Shown here piece by piece: positions 9,769-18,478 of a DNA stretch of 64,000 bases; the stretch's first letter is position 1; each line of letters begins with the position of its first letter. Position numbers and translations under genes: made by a program. The notes below the pieces were generated by a model, which saw nothing but the letters and a program-made list of their open reading frames with translations, had not been told where the DNA came from and did not search any database. The stretch comes from Arenimonas fontis (GTDB lineage Bacteria > Pseudomonadota > Gammaproteobacteria > Xanthomonadales > Xanthomonadaceae), in NCBI RefSeq assembly GCF_008386465.1, contig NZ_VUOD01000003.1:62001-126000 (forward strand), given 5' to 3'.

Positions 9769-10644
9769 ATGTCCCGTCCCTTCGTGCAGCTCGACGTGTT
9801 CGCCGCCCGCCCGGGCGACGGCAATCCCCTGGCCGTGGTCCTCGACGGCCGCGGCCTCGATGACGCCACCATGCAGGCCATCGCCCGCTGGACGCGCCTG
9901 CCGGAAACCACCTTCGTGCTGCCGCCGACGGTGCCGGAGGCCAGTTATCGCCTGCGCATCTTCAGCCCGCGCCGGGAGGTGCCCTTCGCCGGGCATCCGA
10001 GCATCGGTTCGGCGCATGCGGTGCTGGAGGCGGGACTGGCCAGGCCGCGCGAGGGCTTCCTGGTGCAGGAATGCGCGGTGGGCCTGCTGCCGATCGAGGT
10101 GCGCGGCGACGGCCGCGAGCGCCGGCTGGCGGTGCGGGCGCCGCGCGGGCAGGTGGTCGACGTGGCCGACGCCGGCGATGCGCGCCTGGCGACAGTGCTG
10201 GCCGGCCTGCCGCTGGGCGCGCTGCCGCCGGTGCTGATGGATGGCGGCCGCCGCTGGTGGATCGCCGAGATCGCCGACGAGGCGACGCTGCGCGGGATGA
10301 CACCGCCGTGGGCGGACATCGCGCGATTGGCTTCGGATACCGGGGCGATGGGCCTGTGCGCCTTTGCCCGCTGCAATGGCCGCGACTACGACCTGGCGGT
10401 GCGCGCCTTCGTCGGCCAGCCGGCGCAGGTGGAAGACGCCGCCTCCGGCGCCGCCAACGCGACGCTGGCCGCCTGGCTGGCCGAACGCGGCGCCCTGCCC
10501 CGCGCCGACGGCCGCTACGTCGTCAGCCAGGGCCGCGAGGTCGGCCACGACGCCCGCCTGGAACTGCGCGTCGACGCCGAGGGCGAGGTCTGGTCGGGCG
10601 GCCAGGTCCAGACCGTCATCACCGGCCACCTCCACTGGCCCTGA
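9769..10644 (+). CDS. PhzF family isomerase/epimerase-like protein
   Basis: 291-residue protein of the PhzF/diaminopimelate-epimerase fold (PF02567). The catalytic-type Glu is at residue 46 in RLPETTF, and PFAGHPSIGSAH (about 73-84) and the C-terminal half repeat of the fold are present. PhzF itself isomerises a phenazine precursor, but most homologues are of unknown function, and no phenazine genes are nearby. ATG 9769 was chosen over an upstream in-frame ATG at 9655 because the protein family begins there with FVQLDVF. An extended -10-like TGGTATCCT sits about 45 bases upstream. The stop is followed directly by a GGTC-type repeat cluster. Confidence 0.9.
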   Translation: MSRPFVQLDVFAARPGDGNPLAVVLDGRGLDDATMQAIARWTRLPETTFVLPPTVPEASYRLRIFSPRREVPFAGHPSIGSAHAVLEAGLARPREGFLVQECAVGLLPIEVRGDGRERRLAVRAPRGQVVDVADAGDARLATVLAGLPLGALPPVLMDGGRRWWIAEIADEATLRGMTPPWADIARLASDTGAMGLCAFARCNGRDYDLAVRAFVGQPAQVEDAASGAANATLAAWLAERGALPRADGRYVVSQGREVGHDARLELRVDAEGEVWSGGQVQTVITGHLHWP

Positions 10645-10722
10645 TCCGACCCTTTGTTCTGACCCTTTGTTCTGACCCCGGGGTCAGACCCCGGACTCTG
10701 ACCCTTTACTCTGACCCCGGTT
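10645..10722. repeat. Short tandem/inverted GGGTCAGA repeat cluster
   Basis: Six closely spaced copies of a CTGACCC-type unit, several followed by TTTGTT or TTTACT, surround an 18-bp perfect palindrome at 10671-10688 (TCTGACCCCGGGGTCAGA). It separates the ends of two convergent genes and supplies the last codons and stop of the amidohydrolase. It resembles REP-like palindromes that accompany REP-associated transposases in gammaproteobacteria; that link is inferred. Confidence 0.85.
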
Positions 10723-12373
10723 GGGTGAAGGTGGGTTTGCCGTCGAGCCAGGTGGAGAGGATGGGCAGACGCGGCAGGTCGGTGGGGTCGATGGCGAAGG
10801 GATCGGCGGCGAGGACGACGAAGTCGGCGCGATAGCCGGGGTGCAGCTGGCCCAGTTCCAGCTCGTCATGGGCGGCGTAGGCGGCGCCCCAGGTGAAGCC
10901 CTTCAGCGCCTCGGCCAGATCCAGCCTTTCCTGCGGACGCCAGCCGCCCGGCGGTTGCCCGTGGGTATCCTGGCGCGTCACCGCGGCGTAGAGGCCCAGG
11001 CGCGGATCCACCGATTCGACCGGGAAATCCGAGCCCAAGGCCAGCACCACGCCCATGCCCCAGAGCGAGCGCCAGGCATAGGCACCCTGCAGGCGCGCCT
11101 CGCCGACACGGTCGCCGGCCCAGGGCATGTCCGAGGTGGCGTGGGTGGGCTGCATCGAGGCGATCAGCTGCAGCTCGCCGAAGCGCGGCATGTCCTCCCT
11201 GGCGATCACCTGCGCGTGCTCGACCCGCCAGCGGTGGTTGCCGCGCATGGCGTCGTCGCCGAGCACGCGCGCATAGGTATCCAGCACGACGCGAACGCCG
11301 CGGTCGCCGATGGCGTGGCTGGCCGGCTGCAGGCCACAGTCGCGGGCGCGCTGCACGGCGGCTTGGAATGCCTCGGGCGGGGTGATCAGCAGGCCGCGGT
11401 GGCCGGGTTCGTCGCTGTAGTCGGCCAGCAGGGCGGCCCCTCGGCTGCCCAGTGCGCCGTCCACATAGAACTTCACCCCACGCATGCTCAGGCGTCCACC
11501 CGGATGCTCGTAGGGGCCCATCGCGCACAACGCCTCCATGGCGGCCCCGGCGCCGTCGGCATAGGCACGCACGCGGACTTTGAGCAGGCCCTGGTCGGCG
11601 AAGCGGCGCATCAGCTCCAGGTCGGCCAGGGACACGCCCATGTCGTGCACACCGGTCAGTCCGTGCGAGGCGGCGGCGGCCAGGGCCCGGCGCAAGGCTT
11701 CCTCGCGCATGGACCGGTCTGGCGGCGGCACCACCGCGTCCACCAGGGCCATGGCCGTGTCCACCAGGACCCCGGTCGGCTTGCCGGTCGCACCGCGCAG
11801 GATGCGACCGCCTTCCGGCTGCCAGTCGCCGCTCAGGTCGCGGCCGACGGCGCGCAAGGCCGCCGAATTGGCCCAGCCAGCGTGACCATCCACGCGCTCC
11901 AGCCAGACCGGGCGATCGGGGAATGCCGCATCGAGATCGGCGGCGGTCGGGAACGCCGCCTCCGGCCAATCGTTCTGGTCCCAGCCGCGTCCCAGCAGCC
12001 AGGTGCCGTCCGGGAGGTTGCGCGCGAAGGCGCGCAGGCGGGCGATGACCTCGGCCTTGTCGGCGGTGCCGGCGAGGTCGGCGCGCAGCAGGGCGATGCC
12101 GAGGTTCATCAGGTGGGCGTGGCCGTCGATCAGGCCGGGAATCACCGTGGCGTCCGGCAGCTCGATGCGCCTGGCGCTCGGATGGCTGCGCAGCAAGCGC
12201 GCACGATCGCCGATGGCCAGTATGCGACCCTCGCGGTCCCAGGCCATGGCCTCCACGGCGGGCCGACCCGGAACCCCGGTATGAATGCGCGCCGCACTCA
12301 GCACCGTCACGTCGGCAGCGGCTGCCATCCCGGCCATGAGCCATCCCGCCAACACCATCCCCTGCCTGCCCAT
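10706..12373 (-). CDS. Amidohydrolase family protein (YtcJ/Amidohydrolase_3-like), exported
   Basis: 555-residue metal-dependent hydrolase. A signal peptide (MVLAGWLMAGMAAAA) precedes a small beta-sandwich. The barrel has metal motifs GLIDGHAHL, SHAIGDRGVR, VEHAQVI and GSDFPVESVDP, the pattern of Amidohydrolase_3 (YtcJ-like) proteins. Length agrees with the family (about 550). Natural substrates are largely unknown. Start ATG 12373 has a GGGGAGG site 7 bases upstream. The C-terminal TQPGSE and the TAA stop lie inside the repeat cluster that follows PhzF, so the repeat has probably rewritten the end of this gene. A second stretch of GGTC-rich sequence lies upstream. Confidence 0.9.
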   Translation of the reverse strand: MGRQGMVLAGWLMAGMAAAADVTVLSAARIHTGVPGRPAVEAMAWDREGRILAIGDRARLLRSHPSARRIELPDATVIPGLIDGHAHLMNLGIALLRADLAGTADKAEVIARLRAFARNLPDGTWLLGRGWDQNDWPEAAFPTAADLDAAFPDRPVWLERVDGHAGWANSAALRAVGRDLSGDWQPEGGRILRGATGKPTGVLVDTAMALVDAVVPPPDRSMREEALRRALAAAASHGLTGVHDMGVSLADLELMRRFADQGLLKVRVRAYADGAGAAMEALCAMGPYEHPGGRLSMRGVKFYVDGALGSRGAALLADYSDEPGHRGLLITPPEAFQAAVQRARDCGLQPASHAIGDRGVRVVLDTYARVLGDDAMRGNHRWRVEHAQVIAREDMPRFGELQLIASMQPTHATSDMPWAGDRVGEARLQGAYAWRSLWGMGVVLALGSDFPVESVDPRLGLYAAVTRQDTHGQPPGGWRPQERLDLAEALKGFTWGAAYAAHDELELGQLHPGYRADFVVLAADPFAIDPTDLPRLPILSTWLDGKPTFTQPGSE

Positions 12374-12395
12374 CACGCGCCTCCCCGAATGTCGT

Positions 12396-12535
12396 CCCGG
12401 ACCAGAGTAATGGCTCGGCCGCATCAGGTCGCGAATCGACCGCTCCACCCTCTTAGGCCCTACCGACGGGTCGGACGGGATCCCGGACCAGAGTCCAGGA
12501 TTCGACCCCATGGCGTGGGAGTCCGGGGTCCGACC
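12396..12535. repeat. Degenerate GGTC-rich repeats upstream of the amidohydrolase
   Basis: A 13-base unit CCCGGACCAGAGT occurs twice (near 12395 and 12482). Between 12500 and 12535 lie GATTCGACCCC and the near-palindrome GGGGTCCGACCCC. The units resemble the GGGGTCAGA cluster at 10645-10722, so the amidohydrolase is flanked on both sides. Nothing in the remaining 300 bases looks coding. Confidence 0.5.
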
Positions 12536-12560
12536 CCCAAGGAATTCATGGACTGCAGCG

Positions 12561-12598
12561 TATCGGAAAAGGAAAAGGCCCCGACAGGGGCCCTTTCC
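12561..12598 (-). terminator. Intrinsic terminator of the osmC-hydrolase operon
   Basis: Read on the minus strand: a 12-bp stem (one mismatch) GGAAAGGGCCCC / GGGGCCTTTTCC with a TGTC loop, then TTTTCC. It lies 92 bases past the alpha/beta hydrolase stop. The stem resembles the TonB-receptor and pckG terminators. Confidence 0.8.
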
Positions 12599-12689
12599 AA
12601 AGCGGTGACCGGGGGAGAGAGAGGTGCCCGGCCATCGATGGTTAACGCTGCCGGCATGGGGAAACGGCCGTCCGCGAAACGCGGTCATA

Positions 12690-13439
12690 TCATCGGCCGG
12701 ATGGCCGCAACCTCCCCTTAATCCGCCCTTCTCCCGATGGCGTCATCGCCAAGGTGTTCATCCACTCGACAGCTTGAGCGGCGATGCCTGCCGCCCCTCG
12801 ACCCAGGAGCGGCCCCACATGGCTGCCGGGCACTCGCAACACGCTGGCGCCCAAGCGCCCGGCCAACGCCACCGAAACGGCCGTCGGAACATCCGGGTCC
12901 TGCGCCGACGCGATCACCAGCACCGGACACACCGGCACCTCGCAATCCCGCCCTGCCCGCGCTTCCGCCAGCACTCGCGCCGATTCGTCCCGCCATCGCC
13001 GCCAGGCCCAGGCGCAGGTCGCGGCATCGGCATCCGGCAAGGCGCGACGGGTGCCGGCCGGCGAGGCGGTGCGGCCCCAGGGAACCCGGCCGGAACGCTC
13101 ACCGGCCACCGCCCCCGGCAAGCCCTCCGGCGGTATCGGGTTCACCAGCACCAGGGCATCGGCCAGGGCGGCCCGCATCAGCGCCAGCAGCCCGCCCAGG
13201 CTGGCGCCCGCCAGCAAGCGGGGCCGGGGCGCGGCCCGCAGCCACCGGTCCACCTGGGCGGCGTAGTCGTCCAACGCGGTCGCCACCAGGCCATCCGCCC
13301 GCGGCTGCAGGTCCGGGGCGAGCACCTCCATCCCCGCCGCGGCCAGCACCCGCCCCCAGACCGTCCATTCCCAGCCCCCGCCGCCGGCGCCGTGGACCAG
13401 CACCGCGGACCGAAAGCGGAGCTCAGGCCAGGGCCGCAT
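12690..13439 (-). CDS. Alpha/beta hydrolase
   Basis: 249-residue alpha/beta hydrolase without a signal peptide. The oxyanion region is VHGAGGGGWEW, the nucleophile Ser lies in GASLGG (about residue 99), with candidate Asp in SAQDPDVP and His in GSHVGP. The substrate cannot be told. Start ATG 13439 overlaps the end of the osmC-like gene by 17 bases, so the two form an operon ending at the terminator near 12570. The active-site set looks complete, so I expect a functional esterase-like enzyme. Confidence 0.8.
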   Translation of the reverse strand: MRPWPELRFRSAVLVHGAGGGGWEWTVWGRVLAAAGMEVLAPDLQPRADGLVATALDDYAAQVDRWLRAAPRPRLLAGASLGGLLALMRAALADALVLVNPIPPEGLPGAVAGERSGRVPWGRTASPAGTRRALPDADAATCAWAWRRWRDESARVLAEARAGRDCEVPVCPVLVIASAQDPDVPTAVSVALAGRLGASVLRVPGSHVGPLLGRGAAGIAAQAVEWMNTLAMTPSGEGRIKGRLRPSGR

Positions 13440-13851
13440 CCAGGGTGATCGGCAGGGACAGCGCCTTGGAGATCACGCAGTTCTCCTTGGCGGTGCCGGC
13501 GATGCGGGCGAACTCCGCGGCGTCCAGCCCAGGCACCTTCGCCCGCACGTGCAAATGCACGCCCACCACGTGCGGCCCCGGCGAAGTCTCCATGGCCACC
13601 TCGGCCCGGGTTTCGATGCGCTCGGCGACGTGGCCGGCCTGTTCGAGCAGGAAGCCCAGGGCCATCGAATAACAGCCGGCGTGCGCGGCGGCGAGCAGCT
13701 CTTCCGGATTGCTGCCCTTCTCCTCGCCGAAGCGGGTGCCGAAGGAATAGCGGGTCTGGTCGAACAGGCCGCTCTGCGGCGTGCTCATCCTGCCCTGGCC
13801 CTGCTTCAAGGTGCCTTCCCACCAGGCGGTGGCGTGACGCTTGAATCCCAT
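13423..13851 (-). CDS. OsmC family peroxiredoxin
   Basis: 142-residue OsmC-type thiol peroxidase, which reduces organic hydroperoxides in the cytoplasm. The two catalytic cysteines are in AHAGCYSMAL (C60) and KENCVISKA (about C125). The N-terminal WWEGTLKQGQGRMST and the Glu of NPEELLAAA are also typical. Length equals E. coli OsmC (143). ATG 13851 has a GGGAGA site upstream. It is the first gene of a two-gene operon with the alpha/beta hydrolase and is divergent from the EF-G paralogue. Confidence 0.93.
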   Translation of the reverse strand: MGFKRHATAWWEGTLKQGQGRMSTPQSGLFDQTRYSFGTRFGEEKGSNPEELLAAAHAGCYSMALGFLLEQAGHVAERIETRAEVAMETSPGPHVVGVHLHVRAKVPGLDAAEFARIAGTAKENCVISKALSLPITLDAALA

Positions 13852-14075
13852 GGCGGTTCTCCCGATGGCGGACCGAACGCGGCCCGCCGCCAGTCTAGCG
13901 CCGCCGCCCGGCCGCGGTTGACCCGGCCCGGCCGGGATGGAAGGCTAGTCGGCCCCGGCCCCCGGCCGGGCCACCGCCATGACCGACGCGCGGTCGCGCC
14001 GCGACCGACGAAGGCTGCGCCGCCGCGCCGCCGACCATGACGGCCTGCCACCCGAGCCATGGGAGGAACGGCCTC

Positions 14076-16112
14076 ATGTCCCACAGCACAGCGCAGATCC
14101 GCAACGTGGCCCTGGCAGGCCACTCCGGCGCCGGCAAAACCACCCTGTTCGAAGCCCTGTTGCATGCCGGCGGCGCGATACCAGCGGCAGGCAGCGTCGA
14201 ACGCGGCAACACCGTCTCCGACTTCGACCCGATGGAGAAGGCCCGCGGCCACTCCCTCAATACCGCCATCGCCAGCACCGACCACGGCGGCATCCACGTC
14301 AACCTGATCGACACGCCCGGCTATCCCGATTTCCGTGGCCCCACCCTCTCGGCCTTCTCGGCGGTGGAAACGGTGGCGGTGGTGCTGAGCGCCGCCGCCG
14401 GCATCGAATACGGCACCCGCCGCATGATGGACTACGCCCGCCAGCGCAACCTGTGCCGGGTGCTGGTGGTCAACAAGATGGATGCCGATCCGGCCAGGCT
14501 GCCCGCCCTGCTGGAGGAGATCCGCGATGCCTTCGGCCCCGAGTGCCTGCCCATCAACCTGCCGGCCGACGGCGGCACGCGGGTGGTGGACTGCTTCTTC
14601 AACCCGCAGGGCGAGTCCGATCTGGGCCCGGTGGCCGAGGCGCACCAGCGCATCATCGACCAGGTGGTAGAGATCAACGAACAGGTGATGGAACGCTACC
14701 TGGAGGTCGGCGAGGAAGGCCTGAGCGGCCAGGCCCTGCACGACGCCTTCGAACAATGCCTGCGGGAAGGCCACCTGGTGCCGGTCTGTTTCGTCTCGGC
14801 GCGCACCGGCACCGGCGTGAAGGAGCTGCTGGAGCTGGCGGAGAAACTCTTCCCCAGCCCGCTGGAAGGCAATCCGCCGCCGTTCGAGAAGGCCGGACGA
14901 CCGATCGTCGCCAGGCCGGACCCGAAAGCGCACGTGATCGCCGATGTTTTCAAGATAGTCAACGATCCGTTCGTGGGAAAACTCAGCGTGTTCCGCGTGT
15001 TCCAGGGCACGGTGCGCAAGGACAGCCAACTGTTCGTGGACGATGGCCGCAAGCCCTTCAAGGCCGGGCACCTGTTCAGGCTTCAGGGCAAGGACCACGT
15101 CGAGATCGACCAGGCCATCCCCGGCGACATCGCCGCCGTCGCCAAGGTCGAGGAGATCCATTTCGACGCCGTCCTGCACGATAGCCACGACGAGGACGAC
15201 ATCCGGCTCAAGCCGCTGCAGTTCCCAACGCCGATGTTCGGCCTGGCCATCGAGGCCGCCACCCGCGGCCAGGAACAGAAGTTGGCCACGGCCCTGCACA
15301 AGCTGGCCGAGGAGGACCCGGGTTTCCAGGTCGAGCACGACGCCGAACTGAACCAGACCGTGATCCGCGGCCTGGGCGAGCTGCACCTGCGGGTGATGCT
15401 GGAACGCATCCGCGAACGCTACGGCGTGGACGTGAACACCCGGCCACCGCGCATTGCCTACCGCGAGACCATTTCGGCGCCCGCCGAAGGCCACCACCGG
15501 CACAAGAAGCAGACCGGCGGCGCCGGCCAGTTCGGCGAAGTGTTCCTGAGGGTGGAGCCACTGGAACGCGGAGCCGGTTTCGAATTCGTGGACGCCGTCA
15601 AGGGCGGCACCATCCCCGGCCAGTTCATCCCGGCAGTGGAGAAAGGCGTGCGCCAGGCCCTGCAGGGCGGCGCCATCGCCGGTTACGTCATGCAGGATCT
15701 GCGGGTGACCGTCTACGACGGCAAGCACCACAGCGTGGATTCCAAGGAAGTGGCCTTCGTCGCGGCCGGCAAGCGCGCCTTCCTCGATGCCGTGCGCAAG
15801 GCGAAGCCGCAGGTGCTGGAACCGATCGTGGACCTGGTGGTGGCAGCGCCGGAAGCCAACGTCGGCGACGTCACCGGCCAGCTGGCCGCCAAACGGGCGC
15901 GAATCCACGGCACCGACGCGGGCCGCGACGGGGAGATCGTCATCCGCGCCCAGGTGCCGCTGGCCGAACTGAACGACTATGCCGCCGAGCTCAAGGGCGC
16001 CACCGGCGGTCGCGGCCGCTACGAACTGGAGTTCAGCCACTACGAGCCGGTGCCGGCGCAGGTGCAGAAGCAGCTGACCGAGGCGTTCAGGCCCCACCAC
16101 GACGAGGACTGA
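14076..16112 (+). CDS. Elongation factor G-like translational GTPase (EF-G2 type)
   Basis: 678-residue EF-G family GTPase. G1 is GHSGAGKT (15-22), G3 is DTPGYPDF (79-86), G4 is NKMD (133-136). Domains II to V follow, with the domain IV segment HKKQTGGAGQFGEV. G1 differs from canonical EF-G (AHIDAGKTT), which places it with the EF-G2/EF-G-like paralogues whose cellular role is unsettled; some lack translocation activity. It is not in a rpsL-rpsG-fusA-tuf context, and the true fusA should be elsewhere. ATG 14076 has GGAGGAA nine bases upstream; an earlier in-frame ATG at 14037 lacks one. Confidence 0.92.
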   Translation: MSHSTAQIRNVALAGHSGAGKTTLFEALLHAGGAIPAAGSVERGNTVSDFDPMEKARGHSLNTAIASTDHGGIHVNLIDTPGYPDFRGPTLSAFSAVETVAVVLSAAAGIEYGTRRMMDYARQRNLCRVLVVNKMDADPARLPALLEEIRDAFGPECLPINLPADGGTRVVDCFFNPQGESDLGPVAEAHQRIIDQVVEINEQVMERYLEVGEEGLSGQALHDAFEQCLREGHLVPVCFVSARTGTGVKELLELAEKLFPSPLEGNPPPFEKAGRPIVARPDPKAHVIADVFKIVNDPFVGKLSVFRVFQGTVRKDSQLFVDDGRKPFKAGHLFRLQGKDHVEIDQAIPGDIAAVAKVEEIHFDAVLHDSHDEDDIRLKPLQFPTPMFGLAIEAATRGQEQKLATALHKLAEEDPGFQVEHDAELNQTVIRGLGELHLRVMLERIRERYGVDVNTRPPRIAYRETISAPAEGHHRHKKQTGGAGQFGEVFLRVEPLERGAGFEFVDAVKGGTIPGQFIPAVEKGVRQALQGGAIAGYVMQDLRVTVYDGKHHSVDSKEVAFVAAGKRAFLDAVRKAKPQVLEPIVDLVVAAPEANVGDVTGQLAAKRARIHGTDAGRDGEIVIRAQVPLAELNDYAAELKGATGGRGRYELEFSHYEPVPAQVQKQLTEAFRPHHDED

Positions 16113-16139
16113 AGGGCGACGCACGGCGGGTCCGCGCGC

Positions 16140-17138
16140 CTACTCGTAGCTCAGGCCGCCGCTGCGCCCCCAGAACACCCGGTACACGTACACCGTGTAG
16201 GCCAGGATCATCGGCAGGGTGATCGCGGCGCCGACCAGCATGATCAGCAGCGACTCCGGCGCGGCCGCCGCCTGCCACAGGGTCATGCGGTCGCTTACCA
16301 GGTAGGGGAACAGGCTGTAGGCCAGGCCGGCGAAGGCGAGCACGAACAGGCTCACGGCGCCGGCGAAGGGAATCCAGTCGCGGCTGGTCTCGCCCTTGCG
16401 CAGCCTGCGGATGCCACCTTCGGTGGCGGCGAACACCAGCGCCGTCAGTACCGGCACCGGCAGCAGGAACAGCAACTGCGGCAGTGCGAACCACTTCTCG
16501 AAGATGCGCGGGCTGACCCAGGGCGTGGCCACCGACACGGCAGCGATGCCCAGGCCGGTCAGCCACAGGTTGGCGTAGGCCCAGCGCAGCGCCCGCCGGC
16601 GCAGCTCGCCTTCGGTCTTGAGTACCAGCCAGCCGGCGCCGAGCAGGGCGTAACCGGCGCACAGGCACAGGCCGATCAGGGCGGCGAAGGCCAGGCCGAT
16701 GCCGTCGTCGCGGAAGCCGATCACGTAACTGCCCAGCATCCAGCCCTGGGCGAAGGCGGCCAGAAGCGAGCCGGCCCAGAAGGCCAGGTTCCAGGCCTGC
16801 TTGTGCTCCGCCCGCGCCTTGACCCGGAAGTCGAAGGCGACCCCGCGCAGGATCAGGCCCACCAGCATCGCCGCCACCGGCAGGTACAGCGCGCCGAGGA
16901 TGAGGCCGTGCGCCAGCGGGAAGGCCACCAGCAGCAGGCCGATGCCCAGCACCAGCCAGGTTTCGTTGGCGTCCCAGAACGGACCGATCGAAGCGATCAT
17001 GCGGTCCTGGTCGGCATCGGCCTGGCCGCGCACCAGAATGCCCACGCCCAGGTCGTAACCGTCCAGCAGCACGTACAACAGCATCGCCAGCGCCATCAGC
17101 GCGGTGAACACCAGCGGCAGCCAGGTCTCCATGCTCAT
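16140..17138 (-). CDS. cydB: Cytochrome bd-type oxidase subunit II (CioB/CydB)
   Basis: 332-residue membrane protein of the CydB family (PF02322) with about eight or nine hydrophobic segments. The start MSMETWLPLVF and the region GPFWDANETWLV (about residues 52-63) are characteristic of subunit II of cytochrome bd quinol oxidases. The start ATG 17138 overlaps the cydA stop (ATGA), and the gene ends the regulator-cydA-cydB operon. It forms a heterodimer with CydA in the inner membrane and reduces oxygen with quinol. No CydX-like small subunit is seen between 16112 and 16140. Confidence 0.95.
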   Translation of the reverse strand: MSMETWLPLVFTALMALAMLLYVLLDGYDLGVGILVRGQADADQDRMIASIGPFWDANETWLVLGIGLLLVAFPLAHGLILGALYLPVAAMLVGLILRGVAFDFRVKARAEHKQAWNLAFWAGSLLAAFAQGWMLGSYVIGFRDDGIGLAFAALIGLCLCAGYALLGAGWLVLKTEGELRRRALRWAYANLWLTGLGIAAVSVATPWVSPRIFEKWFALPQLLFLLPVPVLTALVFAATEGGIRRLRKGETSRDWIPFAGAVSLFVLAFAGLAYSLFPYLVSDRMTLWQAAAAPESLLIMLVGAAITLPMILAYTVYVYRVFWGRSGGLSYE

Positions 17139-18478
17139 GCCTCCATCAGCCCGGGCGCGGCCGGCGCAGGGTCGGGCCTGCCGGCGCGCCGGGCCAGATG
17201 GAACAGCACCGACACGTAGGCCGCCAGCAGGACCGCGTAAAGCAACAGATAGGCGGCCAGGCTGATGCCGACCATCGGCGCCGGCGTGGCCGACACGGCG
17301 TCGGCGGTGCGCAGCACGCCGGTGACCAGCCAGGGCTGGCGGCCGATCTCGGTGACGTACCAGCCGGCCAGGGTCGCCACCCAGCCGGAGAAGCTCATGG
17401 CCAGCAGGGCCCGGGCCTGGCCGCGGGTCGGCTCCGCCCGGCGGCGCAAGCGCCAGGCGGTCCACCAGGACACCAGCAGCATCAGCAGGCCGACACCGAC
17501 CATCAGCCGGAAGCCCCAGAACACCGGTGCCACCGGCGGGTGTTCGCCACGGAAGGAATCCAGGCCGCGGATCTCGCCGTCCGGATCGTGAGTCAGGATC
17601 AGGCTGGCCAGTCTCGGGATGCCGATGGCGTAGTCGTTGCGCCGGGCCTCTTCGTCGGGCAGGGCGAACAGCAGCAGGGGCGCGCCCCGTTCGTCCCGCC
17701 AGACCCCTTCCATGGCGGCGACCTTGGCCGGCTGGTGTTCGAAGGTGTTCAAACCATGCAGGTCGCCAACGAAGATCTGCACCGGAATCAGCAAGGCCGC
17801 CGACATCACGCCGGTGCGCAGCGCCGCCAGCACGTCGGCGCCGCGGTCGCCGCGCAGCCAGCGGTAGGCCGACAGACCGGCCACCAGGAAACTGGCGGTC
17901 AGGCCCGAGGCCAGCAGCATGTGCGCGAAGCGGTAGGGAAAGGACGGGTTGAAGACGATCGCCCACCAGTCCGTGGCGTGGGCCCGGCCGTCCACCATCT
18001 CGAAGCCGGCCGGGGTCTGCATCCAGGAGTTCAGCGCCAGGATCCAGAAGGCCGAGAAGGTGGTGCCCAGGGCCACCAGCACGGTCGCCAGGGTGTGGAT
18101 GCGTTCGCCCACCCGCTTGCGGCCGAACAGCATGATGCCCAGGAAGCTGGCCTCGAGGAAAAACGCCGTCAGCACCTCGTAGGCCAGCAAGGGCCCGGCG
18201 ATGTTGCCGACCGTTTCCATGAAACCCGGCCAGTTGGTGCCGAACTGGAAGCTCATGGTGACGCCGCTGACCACGCCCAGGGCGAAACTCAGCGCGAACA
18301 CCTTGACGAAGAAGTAGTAGGCATCCAGCCAATGCGGTTGCCCGCTGTGCAGGAAGCGCAGCTTGAAGTACAGCACCAGCCAGCCCAGGGCGATGGTGAT
18401 GCTGGGGAACAGGATGTGGAAGCTGATGTTGGCGGCGAACTGGATCCGCGCCAGCAGCAGCGGGTCGAGTTCGCTCAT
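17135..18478 (-). CDS. cydA: Cytochrome bd-type oxidase subunit I (CioA-like, short Q-loop)
   Basis: 447-residue haem-bearing subunit I. H21 (NISFHILF) and H186 (RFAHML) match haem ligands, and E101 and E109 in LLAYEVLTAFFLEASF match the proton-channel glutamates. At 447 residues it is clearly shorter than E. coli CydA (522); the missing length fits a short quinol-binding Q-loop, as in cyanide-insensitive oxidases (CIO). An alternative name would be cioA. It overlaps both neighbours by 4 bases, so regulator, cydA and cydB are one coupled operon. Expected role: low-proton-pumping, inhibitor-resistant respiration. Confidence 0.95.
   Translation of the reverse strand: MSELDPLLLARIQFAANISFHILFPSITIALGWLVLYFKLRFLHSGQPHWLDAYYFFVKVFALSFALGVVSGVTMSFQFGTNWPGFMETVGNIAGPLLAYEVLTAFFLEASFLGIMLFGRKRVGERIHTLATVLVALGTTFSAFWILALNSWMQTPAGFEMVDGRAHATDWWAIVFNPSFPYRFAHMLLASGLTASFLVAGLSAYRWLRGDRGADVLAALRTGVMSAALLIPVQIFVGDLHGLNTFEHQPAKVAAMEGVWRDERGAPLLLFALPDEEARRNDYAIGIPRLASLILTHDPDGEIRGLDSFRGEHPPVAPVFWGFRLMVGVGLLMLLVSWWTAWRLRRRAEPTRGQARALLAMSFSGWVATLAGWYVTEIGRQPWLVTGVLRTADAVSATPAPMVGISLAAYLLLYAVLLAAYVSVLFHLARRAGRPDPAPAAPGLMEA

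Noticed and set aside
9769-10644. Phenazine biosynthesis
   Set aside because: Only a PhzF-fold protein is present; no other phenazine gene is in the window, and PhzF homologues are widespread with other roles.
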